Assembly (NCBI RefSeq): GCF_030035675.1
Contig: NC_084493.1
Span: forward strand, 20,747,822 to 20,811,821
DNA length: 64,000 bases
Reading direction: 5' to 3'
Origin: Rhineura floridana
Taxonomy: Eukaryota > Chordata > Lepidosauria > Squamata > Rhineuridae
Of the stretch, positions 42,579-53,639 are shown one piece after another. How positions within the stretch are numbered: the stretch's first letter is position 1; each line of letters opens with the position of its first letter. Both the position numbers and the translations under genes were made by a program. The notes under the pieces were generated by a model. It was not told the DNA's origin. It did no database searches and saw nothing but the letters and a program-made list of their open reading frames with translations.

Positions 42579-45500
42579 GTTGTTGTTGTTGTTATGTGCC
42601 TTCGTCGATTATGACTTATGGCGACCCTATGAATCAGCGACCTCCAAGAGCATCTGTCATGAACCACCCCGCTCATATCTTGTAAGTTCAGGTCTGTGGC
42701 TTCCTTTATGGAATCCATCTCTTGTTTGGCCTTCCCCTTTTTCTACTCCCTGTTGTTTTCCCCAGCATTATTGTCTTTTCTAGTGAATCATGTCTTCTCA
42801 TGATGTGTCCAAAGTATGATAACCTCAGTTTCATCATTTTAGCTTCTAGTGACAGTTCTGGTATAATTTATTCTAACACCCAATTATTTGTGTTTTTTGC
42901 AGTTAATGGTATCTGCAAATCTCTCCTCCAGCACCACATTTCAAATGAGTTTATTTTTCTCTTATCCGCCTTTTTCACTGTCCAACTTTCACATGCATAC
43001 ATAGAGATCGGAAATACCATGGTCTGAATGATCCTGACTTTGGTGTTCAGTGATACATCTTTGCATTTGAGGACCTTTTCTAGTTCTCTCACAGCTGCCC
43101 TCCCCAGTCCTAGCCTTCTTCTGATTTCTTGACTATTGTCTGCATTTTGGTTAACGACTGTGCTGAGGTATTGATAATCCTTGACAAGTTCAATGTCCTC
43201 ATTGTCAACTGTAAAGTTACACAAATCTTCTGTTGTCATTACTTTAGTCTTTTTGACGTTCACCTGTAGTCCTGCTTTTGTGCTTTCCTCTTTAACTTCC
43301 ATCAGCATTCGTTTCAAATCATTACTGGTTTCTGCTAAGAGTATCGTATCGTCTGCATATCTTAAATTATTGATGTTTCTCCCTCCAGTTTTCACACCTC
43401 CTTCATCTTGGTCCAATCCCGCTTTCCGTATGATATGTTCTGCGTACAGATTAAACAAATAGGGTGATAAAACACACCCCTTTTTCACACCCTTTCCAAT
43501 TGGGAACCAATCGGTTTCTCCATATTCTGTCCTTGCAGTAGCCTCTTGTCCAGAGTATAGGTTGCGCATCAGGACAATCAGATGCTGTGGCACCCCCATT
43601 TCTTTTAAAGCATTCCACAGTTTTTCATGATCTACACAGTCAAAGGCTTTGCTGTAATCTATAAAGCACAGGGTGATTTTCTTCTGAAATTCCTTGGTCC
43701 GTTCCATTATCCAACGTATGTTTGTGATATGATCTCTGGTGCCTCTTCCCTTTCTAAATTCAGCCTGGACATCTGGCATTTCTCGCTCCATATATGGTAA
43801 GAGCCTTTGTTGCAGAATCTTGAGCATTACTTTACTTGCATGGGATATTAAGGCAATATTTCGGTAATTACTGCATTTTCTGGGATCCCCTTTCTTTGGA
43901 AGTGGGATATATATTGAACGCTTCCAGTCTGTGGGCCATTGTTTAGTTTTCCATATTTCTTGACAAATGTTTGTCAAAATTTGGACATATTCAGTCTTAG
44001 TAGCTTGTAGCAACTCTATTGGTATGCCGTCTATTCCTGGTGATTTGTTTCTTCCAAGAATTTTAAGAGCAGCTTTCACCTCACATTCTAAAATTTCCCG
44101 TTCTTCATCATACGGTTTCTCCGTGAATGAATCTGTCATCCTTGCATCTCTTTTGTAAAGTTCTTCAGTGTATTGCTTCCATCTTCCTTTTATTTCATCT
44201 CGGTCAGTCAGTGTGTTCCCCTGTTGAGTATTCAACATCCCTACTCGTGGTTTAAATTTCCCTTTCATTTTTCTAATCTTTTGGAACAGGGCTCTTGTTC
44301 TTCCCATTTTGTTGTACTTTTCTATTTCTATACAATAACTATTGTAATAGTTTTCTTTGTCCCTACGTACTAGTCATTGTATATTTGCATTTAGGGTTCT
44401 GACCGTGTTTCTATCTCCTTTTGCTTTTGCTTTCCTTCTCTCTTTAACCATTTTAAGAGTTTCTTCAGTCATCCATTGAGGTCTTTCTCTCTTTTTAACA
44501 AGAGGTATTGTCTTTTTGCATTCTTCCCTGATAATGTCCTTGACTTCAGTCCATAGTTCTTCTGGTTCTCTGTCAACTAAGTTTAAAGCCTCAAACCTGT
44601 TCCTTATTTGATCTTTATATTCTTCTGGGATGTTATTTAAATTGTATTTTGGCATTCTGAGTGCTTTGTTGTTCTTCTTTAACTTTACTCTGATTTTTGA
44701 TACGATCAGTTCATGATCTGTACCGCAGTCTGCTCCTGGTCTTGTTTTTGCAGAAAGTATGGAACTTCTCCATCTTCTGTTTCCAATTATATAATCAATT
44801 TGATTCCTATATTGACCATCTGGTGATGTCCACATGTACAGTTGTCTTTTTGGTTGCTCAAAAAATGTGTTGGCAAGAAACAAATAATTGGCTTCACAGA
44901 ATTCAATAAGTCTTTCTCCTGCTTCATTTCTGTCACCTAAGCCCCATTTCCCCACAACTCCTAGTTCTTCTTTGTTCCCTACTGTTGCATTCCAGTCCCC
45001 CATGATTATCATCATATCTTGTTTTGGTGTGTGATCAATTTCCTCCTGTACTTCTGCGTAAAATCTCTCCAATTCTTCTTCTTCTGCGTTTGATGTTGGA
45101 GCGTAGACTTGGATGATGGTTATGTTAATAGGTTTCCCGTTTAATCTCATTGATATCACTCGCTCAGACCTTGCGTTGTAGCTCCTAATTGCTTTTGCTA
45201 CATCACTTCTCACTATTAAAGCAACCCCGTTTCTTCTTGATTTCTCATTTCCTGCATAAAATATTTTGTAGTTGCCTGATTGAAAATGTCCCATTCCAGG
45301 CCATTTTAATTCACTCATGCCAAGTATTGTAATGTTGACACACTCCATTTCTTGCTTGACAATTTCTAACTTTCCCTGGTTCATGCTTCTCACATTCCAT
45401 GTTCCTATTGTGTGCGTCGTACAATTCTGGACTCTCCTTTTGCATCTGTGCGCATCAGCCTCTGGGCTTCGTTTTGGCTTTGACCCAGCTGCGTCATTAG

Positions 45501-45835
45501 TCACAGCGCTACTTGTACTTGTCCTTTGTTCTTCCCCAGTAGCTCGGTGAGTGCCTTTTGACCTGGGGATCTCATGTTCCAGCACTATCTCATGTTGCAT
45601 TTTGGATACTCTGTTCATAGGGTTTTCGTGGTAAGAGGTATTCAGAGGTGGTTTACCATTGCCTTTCTCTGAGTTTGGATGCATCTTAGTCTGGTGTCTC
45701 AGCTTTGACCATTCCTCCATGGGTGCCCCTGCTAGGAGTCTAGCCTCTTGGTCTAGACTCCTGATAGCATTGCTCTCAGCTTCTTCAACACTCTCAAACC
45801 CCCTCACCACGTTAAGGTGTGCATCCTAAAGGGGG
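42579..45835 (-). mobile_element. Full-length BovB (RTE clade) LINE, 3257 bp
   Basis: It is flanked by an 11-bp target duplication, CACTTTGACAT (42568-42578 and 45836-45846). The minus-strand 5' end is CCCCCTTTAGGATGCACACC. The 3' end carries GTCGCCATAAGTC and an (ACA)n-like tail, as known for BovB. A short 5' UTR leads into one long frame with endonuclease then RT. The target was an old L2 relic. BovB is the presumed enzyme source for Sauria SINEs, and one of these is at 50251. Confidence 0.9.
42600..45810 (-). pseudogene. BovB ORF2: AP endonuclease and RTE reverse transcriptase
   Basis: The frame from 45810 reads VRGFESVEEAESNAIRSLDQ and so on. The endonuclease has GTWNVRSMNQGKLEIVKQEM, MSELKWPGMG, MIIMGDWNATVG and GADCGTDHELIVSKIRVKLK. 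The RT has NKSPGIDGIPIELLQ, PLPKKGDPRKCSNYRNIALI, LCFIDYSKAFDCVDHEKLW, KGVKKGCVLSPYLFNLYAEH and LRYADDTILLAE. The C-terminal block is MVFPISMYACESWTVKKADK. Breaks: TGA at 44374-44376 (likely a former CGA), TAA at 42868-42870 (a Gln codon in relatives), and one single-base shift near 42720 before the last 40 or so codons (KEATDLNLQDMSG). It is otherwise intact, so the copy is relatively young. Confidence 0.9.
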
Positions 45836-45846
45836 CACTTTGACAT

Positions 45847-46110
45847 ACAAGACCCTAAACAACTTGGGTAAACTATCTGAAAGAATAACACTCCTGATAT
45901 TATCATGCTTGTAAGCTGAGATTGGCACGGGACACCCTATGAATTGTACTGTTGTCTGTGAAAGTAGTTGGCTAGAATTCAGAACAGGGCTTTGTCTACT
46001 GTGGCACCAAACTTATGGATGGATGGATTGTTACGAAGGGACCTTGAACTTCCTCATGAGCATAGCTCACTAGAAATCCAAATTCCCCAAAAGAGAGCAG
46101 TAGGATCTTT
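45847..46110 (+). mobile_element. Old L2-like LINE relic, second piece
   Basis: It continues the relic cut by BovB: LALVTVKxxx-like decayed codons, then FRTGLCLLWHQTYGW / APNLWMDGLLRRDLELP (L2 VAPxLWNSLPxxL). It stops at about 46110 where an LTR begins. GGATTCTGGCAACAACTTAA (FWQQLK, L2 FRRQLKTWLF) resumes at 47065-47110. Confidence 0.5.
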
Positions 46111-47064
46111 TGTTGGAGTTACCCGCACGTCACCCCCAGAGCATGTATAATTTTAAACCAATAACACATACACTGAAAGTAAAATAAAGAGTGGTTTTAT
46201 TAAGAGAAGGAACAAGGGAAAATATTGCAGTATACAATTGCAGTTAACAATGAGCAGCTTTCTAACTATTATCCATTCATTCAACACTGGATAGACTAAA
46301 GCAAAGAGACTAACCCTATGAACACTTTCACCTTAAGCTCACCCACACAGAAAGAAAGGGGGAAAAAGAAAAAGGCCCAGATAGTTGCATATACCTTTCC
46401 TGGAGAGTTGCTGCAAGCCTAAAGCTGAGAGAGAGAGACTTTCGTATCTAGCCCAATGAGCAAAAGCTCCACCCTTTGTAACCAGCGCCAGATTTGAAAG
46501 TTCTCACCCAAATCCATAGCTCTGAAATTGTCCCAAAGATGCTAGCGTGCGTTGATAAGAAAAGCAGTTGTTGCAGCCCCCCAGAAGAGGAACTGAACTC
46601 CCCTTCTCACTCATGTTTTATACCTTTTCCTCACTAAACTGACCCCAAAGTAAACCCAAAGTAAATGTGATCAGGAAGGTGGGAACCCACTCATTTCCTG
46701 ATAAGTTCCCGGATGATAGGTGTGATCTCCCTGCTGTAGATTCCTGATGATTCCTCAAGGTTAAGATGATCATAATTCTTGTGTAAAACAGTTTCTTTGT
46801 TTGACAGGAGTTTATCCTGTCTTCTCCAAAGGCTTAGAAATGCACAACACCTCCTAGTTTGAAAGGAGCTATTCTTACTGGGTGACAAATCCAAATTTCC
46901 ATGAGAGTCAGGAAGTCTATACCTTCAGGCATTGCAAGACATGTACTCAGAGGTCACAGAGGGGCTGTTTCCCAGGAATCTTTGCTGTTGAAGGCCTTTT
47001 CAAACTCTGGTTCACTGAGATGAATCAAAGATTAAAAATTCCAAATATTTGACTCCTCATAACA
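46111..47064 (-). mobile_element. Probable solo LTR (fossil) in the L2 relic
   Basis: 954 bp, starting TGTTGGAGTT and ending CTCATAACA. The L2 relic's frame is interrupted exactly across it. On the minus strand a TATAAAA box (near 46620) and an AATAAA (near 46195) are spaced as in an LTR. A clean target duplication was not found (GGATCTTT and GGATTC are similar). No internal genes. Class not determined. Confidence 0.5.
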
Positions 47065-47110
47065 GGATTCTGGCAACAACTTAAAACATTATAGGCTTTT
47101 CAACAAGAGT

Positions 47111-48199
47111 ACTGAGCTGATACAAGAGATACAATTGTCTGACTTATCAATTTTAAGGGTTTCTAAAGATTAATTTTTCAGTTACCTGTCATATAAAGTA
47201 TCTGATACTTTAACCTAGCCTGTGATTTTAAGTGTAGGTGGAATATAAATTTAATAAATCGATAAATTTAAACAATATTGGTTTGTTTTTATTCTTGATT
47301 GCAGACACCTTAGCTATTTCCCAGGCTTTACATATTGCTCCAGAGTTAACAGATTTATTTCAAATCCATTCCAATGGGACCTGCTATTTTGTGTACCTGT
47401 TTCATGGCTGGCATTTTTCTGGTCCTTATCCTCCCAGAGTTGAGTGCATAAAGTTCATTTAAAGTTCACTGCAGCCTCAAAAATGTGACTTTTCTGTCTT
47501 CATCTCACTACCATCTTCTTTGTACAGCACAATTCAATATCATCATCCTTGCAAGACCTGAGGCAAAGAATTGAGTAAGAATTTGTGTCATCCCAAAGTT
47601 GCTTAAATCTATTACTATACAATGGCTTCATGTGTTTTTGACTTTCTGTAATTATAAATGTCTTGCTCTTTGTCATTCTATCTTGGGAAATCATCGGTTT
47701 CACATGACATTTAGTAATCCTTACTTTTTTATTGCCATCTTGTCTTCTCATTCAGATTTCTTTATCTGACAATCACAAAGTGTGCCATGATCACTTACAA
47801 TTATTTTGGAAGAGAACATGGGCCATTGCAAAACTATGCAACTCTGTGGTAATGATGGTGGTTGGCAGATGGTGGTTGGAACTATGACCCAGCCTGCATG
47901 TCATGGTAAAGCAAGGTTTAAAGGTTAACTGTGGACATGCTTTTCTGGGCTGTTTGTTTTCTGTGTGCTAAACCACAATCCTTGGCTTAGCATTATGTCT
48001 AAACCTGGGATTGCGATTTGCTTCACTCCAACAAACCATGATCAATAAACAATAAACCTTGGAGACAGATCATGCTTTGGGGGAGCATAACAAATTCAAG
48101 GTTTGGACGTAACATTAAGCCAGAAATTGTGGGATTGTTTTTCCTCCCAGCGCAAGCGAGAAGAAACAAAGGAACCTATCCCAGTCTGCATCTGTGTCA
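47111..48199. other. Spacer without recognised features
   Basis: A 74-codon plus-strand frame at 47238-47462, downstream of an acceptor-like TTGATTGCAG, has no family I recognise and no matching donor context. I do not call it. Confidence 0.3.
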
Positions 48200-48385
48200 G
48201 AATTCTTTAATATATTTTTTAATAATGTTTTTAACCCTTTTTAAAGGTTGTTTTTTTAAAAAAATGTTTTTAATGCTGTTTTGTTTTAATGTATTTTAAG
48301 ATCTGTTTATATGATGTTTTAAAGTGTTTTAGTGCTTTGTTTGCCGGGATACAAATTAATTAATTAAATAAATAATAAATAAATT
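48200..48385 (+). mobile_element. L2-like 3' tail
   Basis: TTTAAAGTGTTTTAGTGCTT, TGTTTGCCGGGATACAAATT, AATTAATTAAATAAATAATA: plus-strand L2 3' end with its tail. No RT codons. Confidence 0.6.
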
Positions 48386-48494
48386 GCCCAAATCAGCACA
48401 TTCACGGTAGATCATAAACTGTGATTTATCATGACTTGTGAATGAAGCCAATGCATTTCAAAGAGACCACACCCATGGAGGAAAAGGCAATTAG

Positions 48495-48715
48495 TCGCTA
48501 CTAGCCTCAATGGTTATGCTCTGTCTCCAGTGTCTGAGGCAGTATTCCTTTGAATGCCAGTTGTTATGAATCATAAGTGGAGAGAATGCCGTTGTGCTCA
48601 AGTCCTGCTTTCAGGCTTCCCATAGAGGCATCTGGCTGGCCACTGTGAGAACAGGATGCTGGACTAGAAGGGCCACTGGCCTGATCCAGCAGGGCTCTTC
48701 TGATGTTCTCACGCT
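48495..48715 (+). mobile_element. CR1 3' UTR copy
   Basis: GCTACTAGCCTCAATGG to GTCTGAGGCAGTATTCC, ATGCCAGTTGTTATG, GGCTTCCCATAGAGGCATCT, ACTGGCCTGATCCAGCAGGG, CTCTTCTGATGTTCTCAC. Intact version of the repeat split at 21655-22370. Confidence 0.7.
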
Positions 48716-49389
48716 TTTTCAGGGGTGGCTGTAGAATGCACCAAAAATTAAATGTGAATGCAAATCCAAATAGCTGGAGCAGGACAAGGCAGGGAGAGAA
48801 TAAGCCAGATCATGACCATGGCATGGAGGGGGAGAAAGGGTTTAAACCTTTGCCTTTGTTGCAGCCTCAGACAGAATCTTCCCTCCTAGGTGCATGCCTG
48901 CTATTTGCAAAGGGAGAAAAGCTCCCATTGGAAACAAGTGTTATTTAAAGGTATACATGTGTGTGTACCAAAAATAGTAATATGCAAAAAGAAAAAATTG
49001 CCTGTCAAACATAAAGACAATACATGGCTACATAAGGTGTCCCTCCAGAGGTTGCTCAGCTGCATTGGTCATACTTGCTGGGGCTGATGGGAGTAGTAAT
49101 TCTGCAACATACCTGAGCTATATAATGAAGTAACAGGTTCATGACATATAAAAGTTATCTACGCAAGAAGGAAAGAGGGGAAGGGTTGGAGAGAACTGGG
49201 TAAAAGTTGAGTGATTATCCAACACCAGAAATTGAAAAGGGAACTGCTGAGGCAACAACTACCTCAGACGAACAGGCCAAATTTTGATCTTATGACAAAC
49301 ATAATTTTCAGGTTTTATGATAACGCAGGAACACCAAGCCACCTCAGAACTATGGAGCTGTTCCTGCGGTTCCACAATATGCTTTTATA
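48716..49389. other. Spacer with a palindromic MITE fragment
   Basis: At 49035-49105, GTGTCCCTCCAGAGGTTGCT and GGGGCTGATGGGAGTAGTAA are a fragment of the MITE seen at 132-269. Otherwise unrecognised. Confidence 0.35.
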
Positions 49390-49830
49390 TTTGGGCTGGG
49401 ACTCACTGATCAGTTGACAAGGACTCGCTGTACAATATAAAATGCCAAACCACCATGGCATTTCTTTATTGGGTGGGGCTTCTGGACAGTAGTTTCTATT
49501 AGATTATCATTATTTTCTACATTTTATCTAGATGCTTCGAGAGCTGATGGGAGCACTTCCAGGTGAGCTACACAGAGCTTGGTTGCAGGGAAAAATGTTG
49601 TGCAATTCCAGAACTGAACAGGGTACAGGACAGACAATACTAGCCAACTTAGTTTAAATATATGTATATTTGCATTTGGTCGGGACTCATTGATCATTTG
49701 GCAAGGACTTGACGTACGTTATTAAAAGGGAACAAAAACAGCATGGCATTCTTTTCCTGGGTTCGGCATCTGGACAACTGTACCTGTTGAGTAAGCTTAT
49801 ACATTATCATTGCATCCTGTATCTCATCTA
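49390..49830. repeat. Diverged direct duplication, about 280 bp apart
   Basis: GGGACTCACTGATCAGTTGA, CAAGGACTCGCTG, ATGGCATTTCTTTATTGGG near 49397-49480 recurs as GGGACTCATTGATCATTTGG, CAAGGACTTGACG, ATGGCATTCTTTTCCTGGG near 49682-49760. No family recognised. Confidence 0.5.
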
Positions 49831-50055
49831 GCCATTGTTGCTTAGTGAGCTGCTTCTGTTTACAAATTATGCAGAACTTGGACCGCAATCTAAACATTGT
49901 CAGGGGCCAACAGGGGTTGGGCTCCATAGGACTAGTTTCAGGGCCTGAGGGAAAATGACTTATAAGTCCAACAGGGTCAGAAGATCATTCTGAAGTCAAG
50001 CCCAAAAGTAGCAACAAAAGATTAGAAGGGCCAGGGACAAATAATATAATACAAG
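49831..50055. other. Spacer without recognised features
   Basis: Nothing recognised. Confidence 0.25.
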
Positions 50056-50250
50056 TAGGGAAGGGGGAGAAATTCAATTCAGTGCTCATTCAAAGGTGAA
50101 CCTACTTAATCCACACTTCTTGAAGCAACACACAAACTGAAACAGACATCCTTCGAAATTTGCGCTTCACTACATTTTGCAATGCAGTTCTCCAGCTACG
50201 TAATGCGTGCAAAAGTGCATTTACTAGGTAACGTGTGCATATAAATGCAT

Positions 50251-50856
50251 GTACACATGGACTGCCTTCAAGTCGATCCCGACTTATGGCGACCCTGGGA
50301 ATAGGGATTTCATGGTAAGCGGTATTCAGAGGGGGTTTACCATTGCCTCCAAGGCTAGTTCTCCCCAGCTGGCTAGGGCTGCTCAGCTTGCCACAGCTGC
50401 ACAAGCCAGCCCCTTCCTTGTCCACAACTGCCAGCTGGGGGGCAACTGGGCTCCTTGGGACTACAGTAGGGCCCAGCTTTACAGCGCTTCGCTTTACAGC
50501 GCTTCGCTTTGTGGCGGTCTCAATTAGACACAATTAGACTAAAGCCCCACTCATACGGCACTTGTTCCACTTTTATGGTGGTTTTGGGGCGTTGTGCACC
50601 ATTCTATTCAATGAGTTCCGCTTTACAGTGGTTTTCGCTTTTCGGCGGGGGTCCGGAACGTAACCTGTCGTATGAGTGGGGCCCTACTGTATGCAGCTTG
50701 CCCATGGCTGCACAGGTGGCAGGGCACATAACCCCTGAGCCACTCCCTGTGGGGGTGATCTTTAGCTGGCCCTTAACGCCTAGGAGACACAAGCAGGGAT
50801 TTGAACTCACAGACTCTGGACTCCCAGCCAGGCTCTCCTCCCCACTGTGCTATACC
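50251..50856 (-). mobile_element. Sauria-type SINE, full length, split by a Tigger-like MITE
   Basis: The minus-strand head is GGTATAGCACAGTGGGGAGG (A box) with GAGTTCAAATCCC (B box), at about 50850-50790. The body follows, and the tail contains AGGGTCGCCATAAGTC near 50281-50296. The 16-mer GACTTATGGCGACCCT also occurs in the BovB 3' end at 42613-42628, as expected for BovB-mobilised Sauria SINEs. ATGCAT at 50245-50250 and 50857-50862 is the visible target duplication. About 380 bp remain without the MITE. Confidence 0.75.
50464..50689. mobile_element. Tigger-like (pogo/mariner) MITE, copy 1
   Basis: 226 bp, starts CAGTAGGGCCCAGCTTTACA, then GCGCTTCGCTTTACAGCGC, and ends GAGTGGGGCCCTACTG. 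The TA dinucleotide is duplicated at 50462-50463 and 50690-50691. The terminal CAG...GCGCTTCGCTTTA pattern is like Tigger termini. Confidence 0.8.
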
Positions 50857-51063
50857 ATGCATTACATTTGGGAAACTTACTTTGGAAAAATGTGTATATT
50901 AGGCAAAGTTGTATAGAAAAATGTGTATGTTAGGAGAAATTCACACTAAAATGCGAATGAATTTTCACAATGCCTTTTTTTAAAAATTGCACACTGATGT
51001 GGCAAATGAATTTAAGATTGGACAAATGAGAAACAGTGAGAAACCGAAACTGACACATTCTCT

Positions 51064-51786
51064 AAACATTGGAAGGAAGCCAATTTCTACAAGCAGGAGC
51101 TGGAGTTTGGATGGGCCAGAAACAAGCAGAGTAATCCAAGGCAGGCAGGCTAAATTCCAAGGGTAGCAATGTGGGGGAAGAATTTAGGAGGGCACTCTTT
51201 AGTAGACAGTTTGGTCATACTGAAACTCAAGCTCTGAGGATGGGGTTTTATAAAGCCTGTTAAAGCCAAATGGCTCCTTGGTGTCGGCTGACAAGTGCTT
51301 AGTAGGTCTTGTATTCCGGATTAGACAGTGCCAATGAACACAGTTCAGTCTGCCAGGCAGATGGCAGAACTGCAAGCCTGATGGCTTAGAGTCCTTAGGG
51401 AAAGTAAGGCACCAGGGCAAGTTGAGGCTCACCCTTCCCACCCAGCATCTTAGTTATGCAAGCAGTTTTCCAGGAAAGGAAATCAAGATCTGCTCGGGCC
51501 AAAAAAAGGATGAACTACTAGAATGTGTGTCCCTGCCAGTGAAATCAGTTAGATTGGCAAGCGCACACGACAAGGACTGTGACCCCACAGTTGAGGAACT
51601 CTTTCAGTTAACATTTGTTTGGCCCCTTCAGCTGTAGCATTCAGGAAGGCCTTTAAAAGCTTATATTCTTATTACTGAATTTCCTTAAGAGAATTCTGGT
51701 GATCTGTTATGAGAGAGGGAGAACAACGTCTCCCTACCCACTTTCTCCACACCATGTATGATTTTATACATCCCTCCCTCATAACA
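51064..51786. other. Spacer without recognised features
   Basis: No exon, LINE, SINE or MITE signature was recognised. Confidence 0.3.
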
Positions 51787-52345
51787 CTAGAACTTGGGGA
51801 ATTCAATGAAGCTGAAGACTGGAAGACTCAAGACAGACAAAAGAAAGTACTTCTTCACACCATGCATCGTTAAACTCCCACAAGAAGTTATGGCCATCAA
51901 CTTGGATAGTTTTAAAAGAGGATTAGACAAATGGAGACTAAGCCTATCAAAAATAATAGATTCACAGAATAGTAGAGTTGGTAGGAGCCTATAAAGAAAT
52001 TGAGTCCAACCCCCTGCTCAATGCAGGAATCCAAATTAAAGCATACCCAACAGATAGCTGCTGTCCAGCTGCCTCTTGAATGTTTCCAGAGTTGGAGACT
52101 CCACCACCTCCCAAAGTAAATGGTTCCATTGCCATACTGCTCTAACAGTTAGGATGTTTTTCCGGTCAAAATCTGGCCTCCTGTAATTTGAGTCCATTAT
52201 ACCATCTCCTGCACTCCAGGATGATCAAGAGCCATGATGGGTATGTTCTACCTCTACGGTCAGAGGCAGCATGGCTCTGAATACCAGTTGCTGGGAATCA
52301 CAAGTGGGAAAGAGCACACTCAGGTCCTGCTCGCTGCTTTCTACA
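51787..52345 (+). mobile_element. CR1 LINE 3' part, split by an opposite CR1
   Basis: 51787-51954 encodes the CR1 C terminus (KRKYFFTPCIVKLPQEVMAI, NLDSFKRGLDKW). 52219-52345 is its 3' UTR (AGCCATGATGGGTATG, TCTGAATACCAGTTGCTGGG, CACTCAGGTCCTGCTC). Between them lies a reverse-strand CR1 end. Confidence 0.7.
51955..52218 (-). mobile_element. CR1 3' end inserted into another CR1
   Basis: ATTCACAGAATAGTAGAGTT, GAGTCCAACCCCCTGCTCAA, CAGCTGCCTCTTGAATG, then GTTTTTCCGGTCAAAATC: reverse-strand CR1 3' end. It lies within the 3' UTR of the plus-strand CR1. Confidence 0.75.
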
Positions 52346-53071
52346 GCTATCTATATTATATAGCCACGAGAGTGGCTGTATACTATAGCCAGCATGGATT
52401 TTTCGCATTCTGCAGTGTTAAACTGAAAATACCCCCCCATGCAATTCTGATGCTTCCCATAAGCTCATTTCAAAACAAAACCTTACAAAACTTAGTCCTG
52501 AACTCAGAAACGCTTGCTTAACAACTCCCTCCGTTTTCATGGCGATACACAAAACAGTCAGAGAGAATCGAGAGTTCAAAGTGTAAGAAGAGAAGGGGGG
52601 GGAAAGACCCCTGTTGGACTTTTTTCTGTCAGTGGTCTCATAATTTGTTGAAACTAATTACAAATCAGCCATGTTCAAAGTACCTGCAATCCTATTAATG
52701 ATCTTGCCCCATACTCTGACCTTCATCATATGCTGACCATATGCTCAGAGGCACGTTACCAAATTCTTCCACAGGAAGTGGATTGGCCTGTGAAAGACCA
52801 ACCCAAATTGTGTTTGCATTTTTACACATTTGTAGGGCAGTACAATATCTCAGAGAGGTCCCCTGCTCCCCTCGTTCATTCACTATAGCTGCCCAGTTTC
52901 CCTGCTTTTTAAAGTTTGATAGAAATACAGCTATAGGTATGTTCTTAAACCTCAAGGTTTTTTGCCTATTAGTGAATAACTTATCTACAGGGAACATTCT
53001 CCGAGCCCTGATCCTTATAAAACAATGCATAAGAGGAAGATATAAGCAGGCTTGGGGAAAACACCAAGATT
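52346..53071. other. Spacer, no firm feature
   Basis: A 111-codon minus-strand frame (52695-53030) resembles no family I can name. C-runs and G-runs occur near 52430 and 52600. Confidence 0.3.
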
Positions 53072-53305
53072 TTTATTTATTGCATTTATATTCCAACTTT
53101 TCTTCAAGCTCAAAATGGCATACAAACATGGTTCTCCCCCCCCCCTTTTATCCTCACAACAACCCTGTGAGGTCGGTTATGCTGAGAGGCATTGACTGGC
53201 CCAGAGTCATCCAGTGAGCTTCATGGCAAGTGGGGATTTGAACTCTGGTCTCTTAGGTCTCAGTCTGACACTCCAACCACTACATCACACTGGCTCTTGC
53301 AAAAG
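53072..53305 (-). mobile_element. tRNA-derived SINE
   Basis: The minus-strand head is GCCAGTGTGATGTAGTGGTT (A box), then GAGTTCAAATCCCC (B box). The body is AGGGTTGTTGTGAGGATAAA. The plus-strand left end TTTTTATTTATTGCATTTAT is its LINE-like tail. Same family as 31436 and 60305. Confidence 0.7.
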
Positions 53306-53639
53306 TGCCTGTACAAAACTCCTAAGGGTGGCAACAAAATCTCTCTCCCCCACCCCAGAGGGCTGAGTATGTTCAATGGTCATGGAATACTGATTGAAGG
53401 CTGGGGGGGGGGGAGAAAAAGGAGAGAAGGAAATGGAATGACCACAATATGGCAAAGGTCAGGGCTGGCTGGCACCCCCAACGTGGGGTCAATTCCACAC
53501 CGCAACTTGGTTCAAGCACGCTACCATTCTCTACTAGGAGCACACGCAATAGATCATGTGCAGTAGATAAGAATGGCCGGTTCTAAACTAACAAACGCGG
53601 GCCACAATAAATTAAGTACTGAACAAGTACCCTCCGTAG
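53306..53639. other. Region upstream of the SORD promoter
   Basis: G-run at 53403-53412. No TATA box in a convincing position. No repeat recognised. Confidence 0.3.

Larger units (their letters stand above)
50056..51063 (+). mobile_element. AT-rich hAT-like MITE, copy 5, split by a SINE
   Basis: The left half TAGGGAAGGGGGAGAAATTC to GTGCATATAAATGCAT (50250) and the right half from about 50857 (AATGTGTATATTAGG, GTTAGGAGAAATTCACACTA, GAATTTAAGATTGG) together give one family copy. The intervening 606 bp are a SINE that is itself split. Confidence 0.65.

Noticed and set aside
47238-47462. Possible exon after an acceptor-like TTGATTGCAG
   Set aside because: The 74-codon product resembles nothing I know and the donor side is not convincing.
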